DNA of 7,796 nt from DSAR01 sp034437315. GTDB taxonomy: Bacteria > Chloroflexota > Anaerolineae > B4-G1. The stretch lies in the NCBI GenBank assembly GCA_034437315.1, contig DAOTUC010000340.1, positions 1 to 7,796 on the forward strand. The letters are read 5' to 3'. Shown here piece by piece: positions 6,931 through 7,796 of this stretch (the first letter of the stretch is position 1; each line of letters opens with the position of its first letter). Made by a program: the position numbers and the translations under genes. Below the pieces are notes generated by a model that made no database searches, was not told the DNA's origin, and was given only the letters and a program-made list of their open reading frames with translations.

Positions 6931-6958
6931 ATTTTAACATATTTCCATCATTGGACAA
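6931..6958 (-). promoter_or_regulatory. Candidate promoter of uvrA
   Basis: On the minus strand, TTGTCC (6958-6953, four of six matches) is followed after 16 bases by TAAAAT (6936-6931, five of six), with an extended -10 TGT directly before it. The start would be near 6924, giving a leader of about 160 bases that includes the cloverleaf element and the GC hairpin. No convincing promoter lies nearer to uvrA. Confidence 0.45.
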
Positions 6959-6980
6959 AGCGACTGGGGTTTGTTATAAT
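6952..6980 (+). promoter_or_regulatory. Strong sigma-70-type promoter of the PHP gene
   Basis: TGGACA (6952-6957, five of six) lies 17 bases before a perfect TATAAT (6975-6980), and TG at 6972-6973 makes it an extended -10. Start is expected near 6987, just where the CAAGT repeat tract begins. Its -35 box overlaps that of the leftward uvrA promoter. Confidence 0.7.
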
Positions 6981-6988
6981 CCGCCCAG

Positions 6989-7055
6989 CAAGTTGCAAAA
7001 TACAAGTAGCAAGTATGCAAGTATGCAAGTATGCAAGTTGCAAGTATGCAAGTTT
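6989..7055 (+). repeat. CAAGTATG short tandem repeat spanning the PHP gene start
   Basis: Nine units of seven or eight bases run without a gap: CAAGTTG, CAAAATA, CAAGTAG, then three exact CAAGTATG copies (7010-7033), CAAGTTG (7034-7040), CAAGTATG (7041-7048) and CAAGTTT (7049-7055). Each CAAGTATG carries an ATG, at 7015, 7023, 7031 and 7046. These fall in all three frames; those at 7031 and 7046 are in frame with the PHP protein. The tract starts about nine bases after the -10 box. Confidence 0.9.
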
Positions 7056-7796
7056 CAGGTTACCAATGTACAAGGATACCAGCTATCAACACACCGACAT
7101 ACCAACTCACCGACACCCACTGTCACACTGAGTACGCCTACTGCGCGACTGACGTCTCGGCCCGGCGCAATATAAAAATCTCGCGCAAGGCGGGATTGGG
7201 CGGGCTGTGCCTGGTCGAGCATAGCTTCCAACTCTATTTCGATGAGGACGAGGCCTGGAGTTGGGCCTGGAAGACCGACGACGCGATGGTCCAACGCGCG
7301 TGGGCCTCGGGCCGGGGACGTATGCCGGATTATCGGACCTTCGCCGAAGAATTGCGCCAGGAGTACGGGGGCTTCGTGCGCCTGGGGTTGGAACTGGACC
7401 TGCGGGCGGACGGCGGCCTGCTCCTGGCGGAAGCCGACCGCGACGGCTGGGACCTGCTCATTGGTTCGATCCACCGGATCCACGATTTCGACCGGGAGCG
7501 CGCGACCCAGGCCCAGGCGGAGAAATTGTTCTTGCGGGAGACGGCGCGCTTGCTGGCCCAACCGATCGACGTGTTGGCCCATCCCTTTCGCTTCCTGTAT
7601 CACGCCAAATTCAAGCGCCCGCCCCACCTCCACCAGACAGTCGCCCGGTGGCTGGCCCAGAGCGGCGCCGCGACGGAGATCAACTTCCACTGGAACGAGC
7701 CGGACCCGCGCTTCGTCGAGATGTGCCTGGTCGAGGGCGTCAAACTCGCCCTGGCGACCGACGCCCACAAGTTAGAAGAAGTCGGCGACCTCTCGC
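7046..7796 (+). CDS. PHP-domain metal-dependent phosphoesterase (3' end missing)
   Basis: PHP-superfamily proteins are TIM-barrel-like hydrolases with a multi-metal centre; many act on phosphate esters such as histidinol phosphate. At least 250 residues are visible and the frame runs off the right edge. All typical metal motifs are seen (from the ATG at 7046): DTHCHTE with His25 and His27, LVEHS with Glu58 and His59, LGLELD with Glu116, GSIH with His143, VLAHP with His179, and ATDAHK with Asp239 and His241. The fold is thus intact and probably active. It is nearest in layout to HisK-type histidinol-phosphatases, but the substrate is not fixed. The start is uncertain: the domain begins near residue 22, and the preceding residues are encoded by repeats. 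In-frame ATGs exist only at 7031 and 7046, both inside the CAAGTATG tract and lacking a Shine-Dalgarno. AAGGA (7072-7076) lies eight bases before an ATC at 7085. It is divergent from uvrA, with its own strong promoter. Confidence 0.88.
   Translation, partial: MQVSGYQCTRIPAINTPTYQLTDTHCHTEYAYCATDVSARRNIKISRKAGLGGLCLVEHSFQLYFDEDEAWSWAWKTDDAMVQRAWASGRGRMPDYRTFAEELRQEYGGFVRLGLELDLRADGGLLLAEADRDGWDLLIGSIHRIHDFDRERATQAQAEKLFLRETARLLAQPIDVLAHPFRFLYHAKFKRPPHLHQTVARWLAQSGAATEINFHWNEPDPRFVEMCLVEGVKLALATDAHKLEEVGDLS
7083..7120 (+). repeat. Degenerate ACCGAC/ACCAAC octamer repeat
   Basis: Consecutive octamers CTATCAAC (7083), ACACCGAC (7091), ATACCAAC (7099) and TCACCGAC (7107) are followed by ACCCAC (7115). 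The shared pattern is NNACCRAC. It follows the CAAGT tract after a short gap and encodes part of the apparent N-terminal extension of the PHP protein, ending at the first metal-binding His. Confidence 0.6.

Noticed and set aside
6918..7175. 85-codon plus-strand frame across the CAAGTATG tract
   Set aside because: It is in a different frame from the PHP gene, covers the promoter and repeats, and its product is only translated repeat.
7055..7768. 237-codon minus-strand frame opposite the PHP gene
   Set aside because: It is the complement shadow of the PHP coding region, where all metal-binding motifs lie on the plus strand.

Overview
The window is a high-GC bacterial chromosome segment with five protein-coding genes and two promoter-rich intergenic regions. 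The most likely source is a member of the Chloroflexota (Anaerolineae or a nearby class). That is an inference from three things: a membrane-anchored TPR protein with a long Thr-Pro linker, short CAAGT-type and ACCGAC-type tandem repeats in gene leaders, and palindromic elements of a kind I associate with that phylum. The genes themselves are widespread and do not fix the taxon.

Layout, left to right: (1) queG, epoxyqueuosine reductase, complete, minus strand. (2) A 339-base divergent intergenic region. It holds a near-consensus sigma-70 type promoter for queG with direct repeats around its -10 box, a long queG leader with competing hairpins, a promoter for the TPR gene, and a short octamer repeat in the TPR leader. 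(3) A TPR protein with an N-terminal membrane anchor, plus strand. (4) An extended SDR (NAD-dependent epimerase/3-beta-HSD-like), plus strand, 83 bases downstream and possibly in the same transcript. (5) uvrA, complete, minus strand, convergent with the SDR gene. (6) A second divergent intergenic region between uvrA and the last gene. Here two back-to-back promoters share their -35 DNA; the uvrA leader contains two palindromic elements, and the opposite leader contains a CAAGTATG tandem repeat. (7) A PHP-superfamily metal-dependent phosphoesterase, plus strand, running off the right edge. Its frame has no stop before the window end, and it is easy to overlook.

The genes do not form an obvious pathway: tRNA modification (queG), DNA repair (uvrA), a short-chain dehydrogenase, a TPR scaffold and a PHP hydrolase. 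I see no defence system, CRISPR array, transposase, phage gene, tRNA or rRNA. The most unusual feature is regulatory. Related 7-8 base repeats lie between promoter and start codon of two genes, in opposite orientation. At the PHP gene the repeat itself supplies ATG codons in all three frames and runs into the apparent N-terminus, a layout that could allow slippage-driven on/off switching.
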